IMG/VR virus record: IMGVR_UViG_3300030118_001776
Span: 1 to 40,141 of that record
Length of the DNA: 40,141 bases
Strand: one strand, 5' to 3'
From: a virus
Positions 21,977 to 30,681 of the stretch are shown here, in pieces (positions within the stretch are counted from its first letter, which is position 1; every line of letters starts with the position of its first letter). Below the pieces are notes generated by a model, which did no database searches, had not been told where the DNA came from, and was given only the letters and a program-made list of their open reading frames with translations. The position numbers and the translations under genes were made by a program.

Positions 21977-23023
21977 TTAACCAACTACGTTGTCGATTGC
22001 ACAGTGATATTGTTGTGGTCCGAAATCGAAAGCCATTTCCATATATACTGCTTTTGCAATCCTTGCTTTATCATCTTGATCTAAGTCTCTAACAAACATA
22101 GTTCCATAACCTGGAATGTTAAGGAATACTGGTTTGACGAAGCTAAGGTCAACGATAAATGCTTGCTTAGAACCGGTGATGGTTCCTGCAGGCAAGTAAT
22201 CAGATAATGCGAGACCTAATGATCCGAATGGTGTAACGATTGTATCAATGTCAACACCTCCGACATTTCTGTCTCTTGGTAGGATTCCGTAATTAACAGA
22301 TCCGACTGTTGCTTTAACTAATTCTTTGTTAAGATCCAACAACATTGTTGGGCTAACGAAAAGAACTGGTTGTCTCATTGGCGCACCTGCGTCATAAAGA
22401 GTTTTCATTGCAGAAGCAATGATGTCCCAGTTGATTTTTTGTGCGGCAGGAGTACCTGCACCGTCGTCGTTATTTACAGAGTTACCGCCTGATAGGTCTT
22501 GATGTGCTTTAAGACCTCTCATTTGACGATCACCTGATGTTCCGTCGTTGTATGTTCCATTAAATGCTTGGAACTCAACCTTCTTAGCTACTGTTTCCAG
22601 TACCAATTCCATCTGATAAGCTAACTCATCAGAGATAGGATTATTACCCTCTAAAGATAATGCAGGATCGGAGTTCTTGTAGTTTCCAGATAATTGGAAA
22701 GGTACGATTTCACCTGACGCAGCTTGTGCTGTATAAGATACTTGTGCTGCTTCATGGAAAATCTGAAGAACGCCCTGTTGTGCGCTTCTATTTCTACCTG
22801 AATAGTTAGGTGAACCACCTTCATCATCAGGAGTAACAGAAGAGATTGTTGCATTGTCTTGTGTTTGAAACTGGAAGAATGTACTATTGATAGCATTTCC
22901 GCCGTTCAATCCACCTGCTGCTGCTAGTAGAGGAGTTCTATGTGGTGTTATTTTAAATAGTTCACCAGTAAAATTATTAATATCACTAGCTACTATCGGA
23001 TTTGCACCTGATATTGCACCCAT
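21977..23023 (-). CDS. Major capsid protein, HK97 fold, 348 aa
   Basis: Starts MGAISGANPIVASDINNFTG with the ITPHRTPLLAAAGG stretch typical of SU10-type major capsid proteins, then an E-loop-like region (TPDDEGGSPNYSGRNRSAQQG), a spine-helix region (DELAYQMELVLETVAKKVEFQAFNGTYND) and a P-domain with RQPVLFVSPTMLLDLNKEL. The C-terminus returns to strands (GTMFVRDLDQDDKARIAKAVYMEMAFDF). Sits directly after the scaffold gene and before a perfect hairpin. It forms the icosahedral shell. Confidence 0.8.
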   Translation of the reverse strand: MGAISGANPIVASDINNFTGELFKITPHRTPLLAAAGGLNGGNAINSTFFQFQTQDNATISSVTPDDEGGSPNYSGRNRSAQQGVLQIFHEAAQVSYTAQAASGEIVPFQLSGNYKNSDPALSLEGNNPISDELAYQMELVLETVAKKVEFQAFNGTYNDGTSGDRQMRGLKAHQDLSGGNSVNNDDGAGTPAAQKINWDIIASAMKTLYDAGAPMRQPVLFVSPTMLLDLNKELVKATVGSVNYGILPRDRNVGGVDIDTIVTPFGSLGLALSDYLPAGTITGSKQAFIVDLSFVKPVFLNIPGYGTMFVRDLDQDDKARIAKAVYMEMAFDFGPQQYHCAIDNVVG

Positions 23024-23054
23024 TATATTTCCCTTCTAGTCTTGCGACTTGTTA

Positions 23055-23513
23055 TTAATTGCGTTTCTCTTGTTCTTGTAAAGCTAATTTTGCTCTAAGA
23101 CTATCTCTTACTGACGTATTTGGATCAGAAATAATTTCATTAACACGTTCTGTAAAGTCAGGCGTTTTTATAGCTTGTGAATTTTGTTGTATAGCTTCTA
23201 GTTTCTGGTCACTCTCCATGATCTTCGCAGCAGCTACTTCGTTGTTCTGCTGTACTTCAGTATCAATGTTGTAAGTTTCTTTTAACCATGCACCTAACTC
23301 TGCGGTATCTGGTTTTCCATCATATAGATCGAACGCCATTTTACCTGTGCCAGAGGTAGGATCTAGTCCAACATCTTTAAACAAAGAAGTCTTTACGACA
23401 CTCTTTAGTTCTTTATTCTCTGCTTCTACAGATTTAAGTTTGTCCCTTAAACCTTTTATGCCTTCATTATTTTCTGTATTTTCCATTACTTCGTTTTCGT
23501 TTGTATCAGTCAT
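23055..23513 (-). CDS. Scaffolding protein, 152 aa
   Basis: Acidic, Asn/Glu-rich N-terminus (MTDTNENEVMENTENNEG), a coiled coil (LRDKLKSVEAENKELKSVV), then LFKDVGLDPTSGTGKMAFDLYDG, a block seen in many scaffolds, and a charged helical C-terminus ending QEQEKRN. Length and position immediately upstream of the capsid gene fit a phage scaffold that guides shell assembly and then leaves. GGAGAATATC leader. A candidate promoter lies about 70 bases upstream. Confidence 0.75.
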   Translation of the reverse strand: MTDTNENEVMENTENNEGIKGLRDKLKSVEAENKELKSVVKTSLFKDVGLDPTSGTGKMAFDLYDGKPDTAELGAWLKETYNIDTEVQQNNEVAAAKIMESDQKLEAIQQNSQAIKTPDFTERVNEIISDPNTSVRDSLRAKLALQEQEKRN

Positions 23514-23578
23514 TGATATTCTCCATTTCTCACACTATTACACTTAACTCCAATAAGGTGTGGTACATATTGGGAGTG

Positions 23579-23616
23579 GTTACAGTATTTTATACATGTT
23601 GAATGGGCGCTGTAAC
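23579..23616 (-). promoter_or_regulatory. Scaffold/capsid promoter inside an inverted repeat
   Basis: Minus-strand GTTACA (23611-23616), a 16-base spacer and TATAAA (23589-23594). GTTACAG (23579-23585) and CTGTAAC (23610-23616) form a perfect 7-base inverted repeat that contains the -35 box in one arm and brackets the -10 box. The predicted start leaves a leader of about 70 bases before the scaffold ATG. This is one of the few gaps in the virion operon, so a separate promoter for the most abundant proteins makes sense. The rest of the gap, 23514-23693, shows no reading frame of note. Confidence 0.45.
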
Positions 23617-23693
23617 ATACGCATACAACACCTCTACGAATTTAGTACGTGGACTAGACGTAGGAACCTAATCCAGAATTGTCGATCTATTAT

Positions 23694-23867
23694 TTAGTTG
23701 GCGGATACAGACCACGCCAATAAGATTATTATAACACAAAAAATCACTGCTAACGCATTTTTTCCTGGTTGTGTCAATTTTATTTTATAAGCGTCATTCC
23801 AAAAAGTCCATGCCTTGTCAGCAATAAAATGACCTTTTTTATTTCTAGCTCTTACCCATTTAAACAC
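23694..23867 (-). CDS. Small membrane protein, 57 aa (GTG start)
   Basis: Begins VFKWVRARNKKGHFIADKAW and ends with a hydrophobic segment (ALAVIFCVIIILLAWSV). GAGGAGG stands four bases before the GTG, which overlaps the stop of the 429-residue gene (TAGTG). A basic, aromatic N-terminus plus a C-terminal membrane helix would suit a protein that sits in the membrane during ejection or assembly. Unrecognised. Confidence 0.6.
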   Translation of the reverse strand: MFKWVRARNKKGHFIADKAWTFWNDAYKIKLTQPGKNALAVIFCVIIILLAWSVSAN

Positions 23868-25156
23868 TATACCTCCTCTAGTCCTGTGACACCTCTAGCA
23901 GTAACAGCAGCACCACCTTCTCTTGTAAATGCTGTTTGTGCTTCTGCTTCTAGTCTGTCTCTTATTTGATCTGCAACACCTGCACCGAATACTTCTGATT
24001 CAATAAACTCTGACAAACCAAATATATCTTCTCTACCTGTAAATCTTCTAGCAAGTCTTTGTAATCTAGGTAATTGTGTTTCTGCTCTAGCTGCTAATCT
24101 TTGTGCGCCTTCTCCTGTTAATCCTGCACTTACTAATCTTGTAGCTTGTTCTGTAGATATAGCAAAACCTTGTTCTTGTAATGCACCACCTATTTGTGCT
24201 ACGTCAACACGTTGTTGTATAATTTCTTCTGATATATCTTCAGATATAAAACTAGCAAATATTGCTTCATCTGTTATATCTTCTGTACTAGGAAATACAT
24301 TTGGATAGTTATTAACGTAATATTGTTTTACTGCGTCAAACTGGTTAAACAATGCGTTATATGCCGTACTTAATCTGTCTTCAAATGTTCTAGGTGACAC
24401 ATCATTTTGAAACAATGTTTCTATTTGATTTTCAAAATACTCTGGATTTAGATTGTAGTCTTGTAATAAGTTAGAATAATCTTCTTTTCTTTTAATATAA
24501 TCTAACTCTGGTGTAGCAGATTCTGAACGAATAGTTACACCATCTTCTCTAAATATACCTGGAAACTTGTCTTTGTATGCTTGTGTAGTTCTTATAGCTC
24601 TTATTGCTTCTTGTTCATCACCACCGTTTGTATTAAATTCATCTATAAATTTTGTTACAAGCTCATCGCCTAACCATGAATAATTTTCTTTTGCAAACTG
24701 TAAACCGTCAAATTCTTCTACAGGATCACCAGGTACAATTACTTGTGGACCAGGTAATGGTGGAGGTTGTCTATTAGCTAGATCTGCTAATCTACGTCTC
24801 TCTTCTTCTAGTCTTGCTGCTTCTTGTGCAAGTCTTCTTCTCTCTGCTTCATTAGCAGCTCGTCTTGCTTCTTCTGCTGCTGCTCTTGCTTCTTCTGCTG
24901 CTGCCGCTTCTGCTTCTGCTAAAGCGTCTGCAGCTGCACGTTGTCTTGCTGCTTCTTGTGCTGCTGCTTGTCTATCAGCTTCTTGTTGTGCTAAAAACTC
25001 TCTACGTCTTCTCTCTGCTTGTACTGCTGCATTCTTTGCTGCAGCTTCTCTAATAGCGCCTATATCATCATCAGCACTAAGTTCTCTTGCACCAGTTAGT
25101 ACATCATTAGGTTTAAAACCTCTCTCTATATCTAAAAATCTTTGTAATATACTCAT
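23867..25156 (-). CDS. Coiled-coil virion protein, 429 aa
   Basis: Residues about 35-130 are a long Ala/Glu/Arg coiled coil (EEARAAAEEARRAANEAERRR); a Pro-rich break (PPPLPGPQVIVPGDP) follows, then a helical C-terminal domain of about 280 residues with LARRFTGREDIFGLSEF. It looks like an internal virion or ejection protein, lying in the run of large proteins between portal and scaffold. No enzyme motif. The DNA of the coiled coil is repetitive (GCT/TCT-rich on the plus strand). Confidence 0.55.
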   Translation of the reverse strand: MSILQRFLDIERGFKPNDVLTGARELSADDDIGAIREAAAKNAAVQAERRRREFLAQQEADRQAAAQEAARQRAAADALAEAEAAAAEEARAAAEEARRAANEAERRRLAQEAARLEEERRRLADLANRQPPPLPGPQVIVPGDPVEEFDGLQFAKENYSWLGDELVTKFIDEFNTNGGDEQEAIRAIRTTQAYKDKFPGIFREDGVTIRSESATPELDYIKRKEDYSNLLQDYNLNPEYFENQIETLFQNDVSPRTFEDRLSTAYNALFNQFDAVKQYYVNNYPNVFPSTEDITDEAIFASFISEDISEEIIQQRVDVAQIGGALQEQGFAISTEQATRLVSAGLTGEGAQRLAARAETQLPRLQRLARRFTGREDIFGLSEFIESEVFGAGVADQIRDRLEAEAQTAFTREGGAAVTARGVTGLEEV

Positions 25157-26397
25157 TAGAATCTACTATTTCCTGTTGCTCTTTGACCTGCTTTACCTAG
25201 TACGTTTGTCAATCTTGATTGTAAAGTATCTTTGTATCTTTGTGTACCTAACTTTGCTGCAGCTTCAAATGCAATATCTTCACGTTCTTTTACATCATTT
25301 GTTGCTAAAAACTTTTGCCAGTCATTTGATGTTTCATCAGGCGCTTGTCCTGTTATAGTTTTCCATTCACCTCTAAATGCACCTGCTGCAGTTTCATAAC
25401 TTTTTACATTTGTACCTGCAAATTGTGTATATTTATTCTGGAATGCACCTTCTAATTCTGGAATAAATACTTCGTTATACCATGCAGGATTTGCTTGACC
25501 TTCTTGCAATATTGCTTCTAGATCATAATTCTCACTAGCACCAGGTCCAATCTTTGCGTCTATTGCTTTTGCTAAATCGTTTGTAGCTAAGATAGTATCA
25601 AAACTTTGTCCTGTAAGAACTGCTTGTACTTCTGGACTCACTGTATATCTAATACGATCGTTAACCATTTTGTCTAGTATTCTTCCTAGTTCACCTTCGT
25701 TAGGAATCTCACCTGTATTTACTAACTTAGTAAGACCTGCAACAACATCTGGATTTATTGTTTGCACACCTCTACTAATCATTCCATCAACAATACTTTG
25801 TTGTGTATTTAGAGAGTTTTGTGCATACTGTGCAGGATCACTTGCAAATAATTCTGCTGCTGCTCTCTCTGATGGTGTATGTGTTTGCCACCATGTAGTA
25901 CGCTCTAAATCTGCTTGTCGTACTGTTTCACCTTCTAATGCTGCTTCTATTGCCACTGCTAAAAAATCTAATCTACCATCATCAGTTTCAGATAATATCC
26001 ACTCACTATACTTTGCTTCTTCCATAAGTGCGTTTACAAGATGATCGTAAGGTTGTGCGCCTGGTTCTGCTGTATTAAATAATAATTGATTAGCATTACC
26101 AAAATAAAAACTATTGTTATATTCCTGTCCAGTAATATCTGTAGTGCCTTCTATAATATTGTAATTACTATCAACAACAACATTTGCTACTAAATTTGTA
26201 CTAGCTGTTTTATCTTTTATAGCGTTGTAATCTGTAATTTCATAACGCCATGTAAATGCACCTGCTGCACCTTCAAATGCAGGTAACTGTGCAACTAAAT
26301 AAAATTTACTACCAAACTCTGTTATTTCTTCCCATATCTCAAAATCTTTAGATATAGTATTAATTAATTTATTTTGATCTTTTTCTACTACTGCCAT
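25156..26397 (-). CDS. Virion protein, 413 aa, unassigned
   Basis: N-terminal 125 residues are beta-rich (FGSKFYLVAQLPAFEGAAGAF, NVVVDSNYNIIEGTTD), the rest helical with APDETSNDWQKFLATND near the end. No motif I recognise. TAATG junctions with both neighbours, within the internal-protein cluster, suggest an ejected or inner-core protein. Confidence 0.55.
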   Translation of the reverse strand: MAVVEKDQNKLINTISKDFEIWEEITEFGSKFYLVAQLPAFEGAAGAFTWRYEITDYNAIKDKTASTNLVANVVVDSNYNIIEGTTDITGQEYNNSFYFGNANQLLFNTAEPGAQPYDHLVNALMEEAKYSEWILSETDDGRLDFLAVAIEAALEGETVRQADLERTTWWQTHTPSERAAAELFASDPAQYAQNSLNTQQSIVDGMISRGVQTINPDVVAGLTKLVNTGEIPNEGELGRILDKMVNDRIRYTVSPEVQAVLTGQSFDTILATNDLAKAIDAKIGPGASENYDLEAILQEGQANPAWYNEVFIPELEGAFQNKYTQFAGTNVKSYETAAGAFRGEWKTITGQAPDETSNDWQKFLATNDVKEREDIAFEAAAKLGTQRYKDTLQSRLTNVLGKAGQRATGNSRF

Positions 26398-28230
26398 CTA
26401 CTTTGTAAACTTCCCACTAAATGTTCTTCTAATTCTATCATACATTGGATCCTCAACCTTTTCTTCTTCTGGGCTTGGAGACTTAATTGTTTTTGTTAGT
26501 TTATCTGCAGTTGTAGGTACATAACCAAAACCTGTTACCATACCAGTTTCTGCTACACCTTCTATAAGTTCTCCTGTCTTCTTTATAATTATATCTGTAG
26601 GTGTTATTCTCTCTGCGTTTTCAAGCTGTTCGTTTATATATTTCCAATCTGGTGTATATTCATCTCTGTTAATTTTAGCACCGTATGGCTCTGCCATAAT
26701 GTTGTACATGTCAATCATGTAGTTTGTAGCAAGTTTTTCTAGCTCTGGTTTTGCTGCAACAAGTCCGTAGAATAATAAAACAGCTGTCTCATATATATCT
26801 AATAACTCACCTGCACCAGAAAATGTAGTCCATCTTACTGTCATCTCTGATAATTTTTTACTTAACTTGTTTCTTACAACAGTTTCTAATGGTAATTTAT
26901 TAGCTATTTCATCTGCTTTGTTTTGAAATATACCTGTCATTTCTTGTAGCTCTCGTGCTTGTTCCGGTGTTATTCTTGTGTTACCATTTGCAAACTCTTC
27001 AATATCATTCATGTCATAAAACTGTGCTTTAGTTTCATCGTCTGCTAAATTATCTAGTTTATCTTTTGCGTCATCAGATAAATTAGATGTATCCATAGGT
27101 CCTTCTTCTACTATTCCTAACTCTCTAGCTAATTCTAATTCATCAAGTTCTCTAGCTGCTTTATCTACTTCATCACCTTCATCTAAAAATCGCTCTGTCA
27201 TTGCGTCACCGTCAGCTAAATCATCTTCATCAAGTCCTAAATCTGCAATGTCATTATCCGATATTATTTTACTTGCAGAATAGTCATCGAGAGTTTTTTG
27301 TAATTCTTTTGGATAATTTTCTAGATCATCTTGTATTTGTGCATTTATAAGATCTAATTCTTCTAATGACAAATCTTGATCAGGTGTTACAACTATTTTA
27401 AATAAATCTCTACGGTCCGAATTTATAGCAGGTCGTTCTTGTAACATTAAAACTCTATTATTTTGTGCTTCTAATAATGCTATTTGTTCATCAGCAGGTA
27501 AATCTTTTGCAAATTCATAAAACATGTCGTATTGGTTCAATACTAATTCTCTAAATTTTCCGCTTAGTATTTCTTTTTCTACACTTGTTAACATTATTTG
27601 CGCTCTTTGATATGGACCTGATTGCGCTATATCGTCAAATGCTTTTGGTAATTTATAATCATAAGGATTACTTGTTATTCCTGCAAATTCTTCTAAAGGT
27701 ACATTCTCACGATATTCATATCCTGGTCCTTTTCTAGTTATAGATCCGTCAGGATTTTCTATTATTTCTTCATCTAACGCTTCGTCAATTTCATCTAATA
27801 TGCCAGTTATTTCTTCTTCTGCTTCACGTCTTAATCTATTTGCTTCATCAATATCATCATTTATGCCACTAATATCGTCTGGTGCTTTTGCAGAAAAATT
27901 GTCCCAATCTTTTATATCTGTTTTGTGAAAACCAAATTGATTATGTTCTATTATAAAATTTTCAGTAAAAGATGTTCCATTTTTAGTAGGTGTTAATCTA
28001 TTATCTAAACTATTTGCTATTTCTTTAAATTTAATCAATTCATCAGTTTGTTGTGATGTCATAAAAACTTCATCTGCATAGCTATTCAGATCTTTTGTAT
28101 CCATCACATCAGAATGTATAACGCTTGCATTAGACGTATTTAAACTATCGCTTGCTATTTCTGATAATTTGTAATATTGTTTTTTAAATTCTTCAAACAA
28201 TTCTTCTATAGTTAAGTTATCGTAATCCAT
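26398..28230 (-). CDS. Acidic virion protein, 610 aa, unassigned
   Basis: Helical and very acidic (for example EANRLRREAEEEITGILDEI, DADLGLDEDDLADGD-type runs in the middle third). One stretch near residue 480-500 (DIYETAVLLFYGLVAA) is hydrophobic enough to touch a membrane. C-terminal SGKFTK is basic. I infer an internal virion protein from its cluster. No enzymatic motif. Confidence 0.55.
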   Translation of the reverse strand: MDYDNLTIEELFEEFKKQYYKLSEIASDSLNTSNASVIHSDVMDTKDLNSYADEVFMTSQQTDELIKFKEIANSLDNRLTPTKNGTSFTENFIIEHNQFGFHKTDIKDWDNFSAKAPDDISGINDDIDEANRLRREAEEEITGILDEIDEALDEEIIENPDGSITRKGPGYEYRENVPLEEFAGITSNPYDYKLPKAFDDIAQSGPYQRAQIMLTSVEKEILSGKFRELVLNQYDMFYEFAKDLPADEQIALLEAQNNRVLMLQERPAINSDRRDLFKIVVTPDQDLSLEELDLINAQIQDDLENYPKELQKTLDDYSASKIISDNDIADLGLDEDDLADGDAMTERFLDEGDEVDKAARELDELELARELGIVEEGPMDTSNLSDDAKDKLDNLADDETKAQFYDMNDIEEFANGNTRITPEQARELQEMTGIFQNKADEIANKLPLETVVRNKLSKKLSEMTVRWTTFSGAGELLDIYETAVLLFYGLVAAKPELEKLATNYMIDMYNIMAEPYGAKINRDEYTPDWKYINEQLENAERITPTDIIIKKTGELIEGVAETGMVTGFGYVPTTADKLTKTIKSPSPEEEKVEDPMYDRIRRTFSGKFTK

Positions 28231-29039
28231 TAGTCTCTCTTAACCATCTTTGCTATTTGATCACCTAGCAAACCAAATCTACCTTCTGGTTTTGGTCCAC
28301 CAGGTATTATGCCAAAAAATTGTTTTACAATAGTTTCAAAAGATTTAACAGCTTCTTCTACATCGTCTTCTATGAATGTTTTTTTAGCTAATGCTTCTCT
28401 TTGTTTTCTTCTACGTTCATCTTCTAAAGGTGTGCCTGTATCTCTATAGACAGGTATTCTAGGTCCTACTGTTGTAGTTGTAGTTGTAGAAGTTGTTGAC
28501 GTTGTTGTAGGTGTAGGTGGTTCTGTTTGTAAATATTCTATTTCATCATTAACTCTTACTGTTAATCCTTCTTTAACATTTTTATCTGATCCACTAATGC
28601 TATCTAACATTAAAACTTGTAAAGTATCATAATCTTTATTAGCAGCTGCTGTATACATAGCTTTATTAGATATTGCACTACCTCTGTTAAATGTTGCAAT
28701 AACCATGTAATCGAATGCTTTTTGATCTAATCGCACACCAAAATTATTCATACGATTATTAACTCTTAGTTGATGTTCTTGTAGATCATCTAGTAATAAT
28801 TGTTCTGCTTCTTCTATTGTTATTACTGTGCCTGGTTGTACTGGTGTACCTGATGACCTACCTGTATGACCGTAGCCAATAGTTTGTACGCCAGTGCCAT
28901 CGTCATACGCTTCTAATCTAAGTGTTTCTTTTTCTTTTATGAACTCAATACCTTCAGGAGATATTGTCATATCCCCTTCGTTATCCACTAGCCAACCTGG
29001 ACATAGTGTCGAGAGTAGTAAACAAGTAGCTAAGATCAT
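28230..29039 (-). CDS. T4-type lysozyme (GH24-like), 269 aa
   Basis: KETLRLEAYDDGTGVQTIGY carries the E38, D47, T53 triad with the E-x8-D-x5-T spacing of T4 lysozyme. The lysozyme domain spans about 27-175; a Thr-rich linker (PTTTSTTSTTTTTTVGP) and a basic C-terminal domain follow. Two starts are credible: ATG at 29039 (AAGGA five bases before it) gives a hydrophobic leader ILATCLLLSTLCPGW, while ATG at 28970 (AAGGGG close by) gives a leaderless enzyme. The first 59 bases overlap the upstream virion gene. Position in the internal-protein cluster suggests a virion-borne wall-cutting enzyme used at entry. Confidence 0.8.
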   Translation of the reverse strand: MILATCLLLSTLCPGWLVDNEGDMTISPEGIEFIKEKETLRLEAYDDGTGVQTIGYGHTGRSSGTPVQPGTVITIEEAEQLLLDDLQEHQLRVNNRMNNFGVRLDQKAFDYMVIATFNRGSAISNKAMYTAAANKDYDTLQVLMLDSISGSDKNVKEGLTVRVNDEIEYLQTEPPTPTTTSTTSTTTTTTVGPRIPVYRDTGTPLEDERRRKQREALAKKTFIEDDVEEAVKSFETIVKQFFGIIPGGPKPEGRFGLLGDQIAKMVKRD

Positions 29040-30681
29040 TACGTTCCTTTGTAGCTTTTTCTTTTGCTGCTACTTCTGCACCAAATAAACCATCAGCGTA
29101 TTCTTCTAGACTAGCAGTTGGTGTCTCTGGAACGACAAGGTTTTTATCTGCACCAGGAAACATACGTTGTGCTAAATCAAAGTTCTTGTTATAATCTGCT
29201 ACTGCTGTTTGATAGTCTTTACTACTCGCTACATAGAAGTCTGCTAATGCAACCATCTCTGCTTCTGATAATTCTCTATCTATACCTATAGCACGTAAAG
29301 CACCGTCTATCTCTGTTTTTACAGCTGATGGACTAGGTTCTATAAATACTTTAGGTAATAATGGTGGTCGTTTGTATAACCTATCTTTTTCTGCTGCTAG
29401 ATGTGTACCTATATCTGATAACTCATAGTTAGCATTTGTCATTGCTGACAACATAGCTGTTTGACTTGCAGCACCCCAACTACCTTGCTCAAAAAACCAA
29501 TCATCATAACTTAAATATCCTGCTTGTAATAAATCTGTTTGTACAGCTAGTCTCTCTTGTGGCAACATGTTAAAACCTATTTGTATATGATCTTGATTAC
29601 CATACCTATTTTTTACATCTTCTTCTGTAAGTGTTATTGTTTCTGCTGCCATGTCACTAGGTGTAAGTTCTCTGCCTTCTTCAAACACTGCTGCTAAATC
29701 AGGATTCTTATATACAGTGTATCCTGGTGTAATACCACCAAACAAACCATAATTACCAGAAAACTCACTTTGTCCTAGTAATGTTTCTCTTGCTTGTTCG
29801 ATTGCTTTGGCTTCTTGTGTTCTTAATAATGTATACCCACCATCAAGTTGACCTTCTTCTAATTGTACGTACTCACTCTCTGTAACAACTCTTTGTTCTA
29901 TTTCGCCTGTGGCATTGTTCATTATTGTTATAGCACCACCTGCTTCTTTAACAGTTTTGTATGTGCCATCACTTATATCTTTTACTCTATCGTTGTATTC
30001 TCCGCTAAATTCATAGTTGCCTGGATCACCTGACATAATAGGTTCATACAATACAGTAGGTTCTGCTCTAAAACCTTGTTTAGGTACTTTTGTTCTACCA
30101 GGTTCAACTTCTCTAAATAATTGCATAGTATCTTCTGGATTGTCATAATTTTTTTTGTATGCGTCATACTCATCTGTAGAGAACAACACAACACCTTTAC
30201 CACCACCAGGTTTTACTAATGCACCTATTTGTCCTGTAGAGTCATACCAATCGTCTAATTTATCTACTAAATAATTAAAATAATCTACTGCTTCATCTGC
30301 TTGTATAACACCTGCTGATATATCCATACCTTTAAAAACATCTATTCTTACGTCTAAAGGTGTATTGACTAACCATGTTTCATATTGTCCTGGTGCATAT
30401 CCTGCAGGATCACCTTCTAGTTCTACTGCACCTATTGCGTCATTTAGTGCATTTGTAAAAACATTTTTTGTAACGCTTGTCATACCTAAACCAGATACAG
30501 AATCTTGTGATTGTGCTGTATCGTATATTTTTAATGCAGTGTTTACTTTTGCAATAAATAAAGAATCAGATATGTTTTCTTTTACATAACCATTTAGTTC
30601 TGCAACAAAAGGATCGTTGTCTGGTACTTGTCTTTGTGCAATAATGCTGTCAACTATAGATTGTTTATATTCTTCTGTCAT
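28981..30681 (-). CDS. Virion protein, 566 aa, unassigned
   Basis: Mostly helical with an N-terminal TEEYKQSIVDSIIAQRQVP, a long Gly/Glu-containing middle and a C-terminus that overlaps the lysozyme leader. Contains YNKNFDLAQRMFPGADKN and LPQERLAVQTDLLQAGYL, a helix type seen in internal proteins that line the ejection channel. No catalytic motif. ATGA overlap with the giant gene upstream. Confidence 0.55.
   Translation of the reverse strand: MTEEYKQSIVDSIIAQRQVPDNDPFVAELNGYVKENISDSLFIAKVNTALKIYDTAQSQDSVSGLGMTSVTKNVFTNALNDAIGAVELEGDPAGYAPGQYETWLVNTPLDVRIDVFKGMDISAGVIQADEAVDYFNYLVDKLDDWYDSTGQIGALVKPGGGKGVVLFSTDEYDAYKKNYDNPEDTMQLFREVEPGRTKVPKQGFRAEPTVLYEPIMSGDPGNYEFSGEYNDRVKDISDGTYKTVKEAGGAITIMNNATGEIEQRVVTESEYVQLEEGQLDGGYTLLRTQEAKAIEQARETLLGQSEFSGNYGLFGGITPGYTVYKNPDLAAVFEEGRELTPSDMAAETITLTEEDVKNRYGNQDHIQIGFNMLPQERLAVQTDLLQAGYLSYDDWFFEQGSWGAASQTAMLSAMTNANYELSDIGTHLAAEKDRLYKRPPLLPKVFIEPSPSAVKTEIDGALRAIGIDRELSEAEMVALADFYVASSKDYQTAVADYNKNFDLAQRMFPGADKNLVVPETPTASLEEYADGLFGAEVAAKEKATKERNDLSYLFTTLDTMSRLASG

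Noticed and set aside
23698-23720. TTGGCG/CGCCAA inverted repeat as a terminator
   Set aside because: The 6-bp stem overlaps the end of a coding frame and is not followed by T residues, so chance is a sufficient explanation.
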